DNA of 13,988 bases from Bacillota bacterium (GTDB taxonomy: Bacteria > Bacillota > Bacilli > Alicyclobacillales > SLC66), in NCBI GenBank assembly GCA_021797415.1, contig JAJZZT010000210.1, positions 1 to 13,988 of the forward strand, written 5' to 3'. Positions 13,810 through 13,988 of this stretch are shown here, one piece after another. Made by a program: the position numbers and the translations under genes. How positions within the stretch are numbered: the stretch's first letter is position 1; the number at the start of each line of letters is the position of its first letter. The notes under the pieces are model-generated. The model worked only from the letters and a program-made list of their open reading frames with translations. It was not told the origin of the DNA and did not search any database.

Positions 13810-13988
13810 ATGTGCGGACTCACGCAAATCCGGGATCTGATACTATGGAAATTACATCCGGAAGAATGGCTGGTCTTTGCAACCGATAATCTTGCAGGCA
13901 TCGGCGAACTCACACATGACCGATTTGCGGCTTCAGCGGAAGATGCCGGATACTTCACGGCCCGCGTCGCCCTTTTTTGATTACTTAC
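13810..13988 (+). pseudogene. N-terminal part of an AIR-synthase/CblS-like protein, frameshifted, runs off window
   Basis: ATG 13810, seven bases after GGGG, opens a 56-codon frame that ends at TGA 13978-13980. The pattern RDL-x13-LVFATDNLAGIGE-x2-HD-x8-ED-x-GYFTARVAL resembles the N-terminal half of PurM-like (AIR synthase related) proteins such as CblS-type alpha-ribazole kinases, where a conserved Asp and GIGE lie in the nucleotide site. In relatives the frame goes on after ARVAL. Here a T6 run (13973-13978) shifts it; with five T the reading is ALFDYL and stays open to the window end. This is either a real disruption or a homopolymer sequencing error. The family call rests on a short stretch. 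Confidence 0.5.

Noticed and set aside
1..13988. CRISPR array, tRNA, rRNA or riboswitch
   Set aside because: No regularly spaced repeats of CRISPR size, no cloverleaf or rRNA-like sequence, and no leader matching a riboswitch I know were seen on either strand.

Overview
The window looks like chromosomal DNA of a GC-rich Firmicute, perhaps an Alicyclobacillaceae-type Bacillota. This is inferred from strong GGAGG-type ribosome binding sites, GTG and TTG starts, a YtiB-type beta-carbonic anhydrase, a BA_1875-type radical SAM protein and Firmicute-style lipoproteins. No rRNA, tRNA, CRISPR array or intact transposase was seen.

Layout. Positions 1-2256 hold the C-terminal three quarters of an RND (AcrB/HAE1-like) efflux permease. 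A convergent small secreted protein with two 40-residue repeats (2488-3159, minus) follows, ending in a very strong terminator. Next come a beta-carbonic anhydrase broken by a frameshift and a stop (3466-4033) and a VOC/glyoxalase-fold protein (4118-4591). Two minus-strand lipoproteins (4666-5280 and 5365-5868) share a repeated upstream element. A large unrecognised secreted protein (6187-7968) is read divergently from them. It is followed by a decayed second copy of the 5365-5868 lipoprotein gene with its upstream region (about 8003-8330). Then come a secreted Asp-box beta-propeller protein (8426-10321), a small HTH regulator (10430-10888) and a second, shorter Asp-box protein (10965-11804) that probably lost its C-terminus. 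The right end has an intact radical SAM/SPASM protein (11863-13005), a translationally coupled but broken and truncated second radical SAM gene (13002-13564), a 31-codon ORF with an excellent ribosome binding site (13570-13665), a terminator, a 17-bp tandem repeat resembling a transposon end, and the start of an AIR-synthase/CblS-like gene that is frameshifted near the window edge.

How the genes fit together. The middle of the window (4666-11804) is a cluster for the cell surface or exterior: two lipoproteins, one unknown secreted protein, two Asp-box propellers and one HTH protein that could control them. Duplicated leaders, repeated promoter-region elements and a decayed lipoprotein copy show that it has grown and rearranged by local duplication. 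The right end resembles a decayed peptide-modification (RiPP-like) locus: tandem radical SAM genes with overlapping stop and start, then a tiny ORF. That function is inference. The window is rich in gene decay. At least three genes or gene copies are broken (the carbonic anhydrase, the second radical SAM gene and the lipoprotein copy) and two more are suspect. Two of the frameshifts lie in homopolymer runs (A4 at 3640-3643, T6 at 13973-13978), so sequencing error must be excluded for those two.
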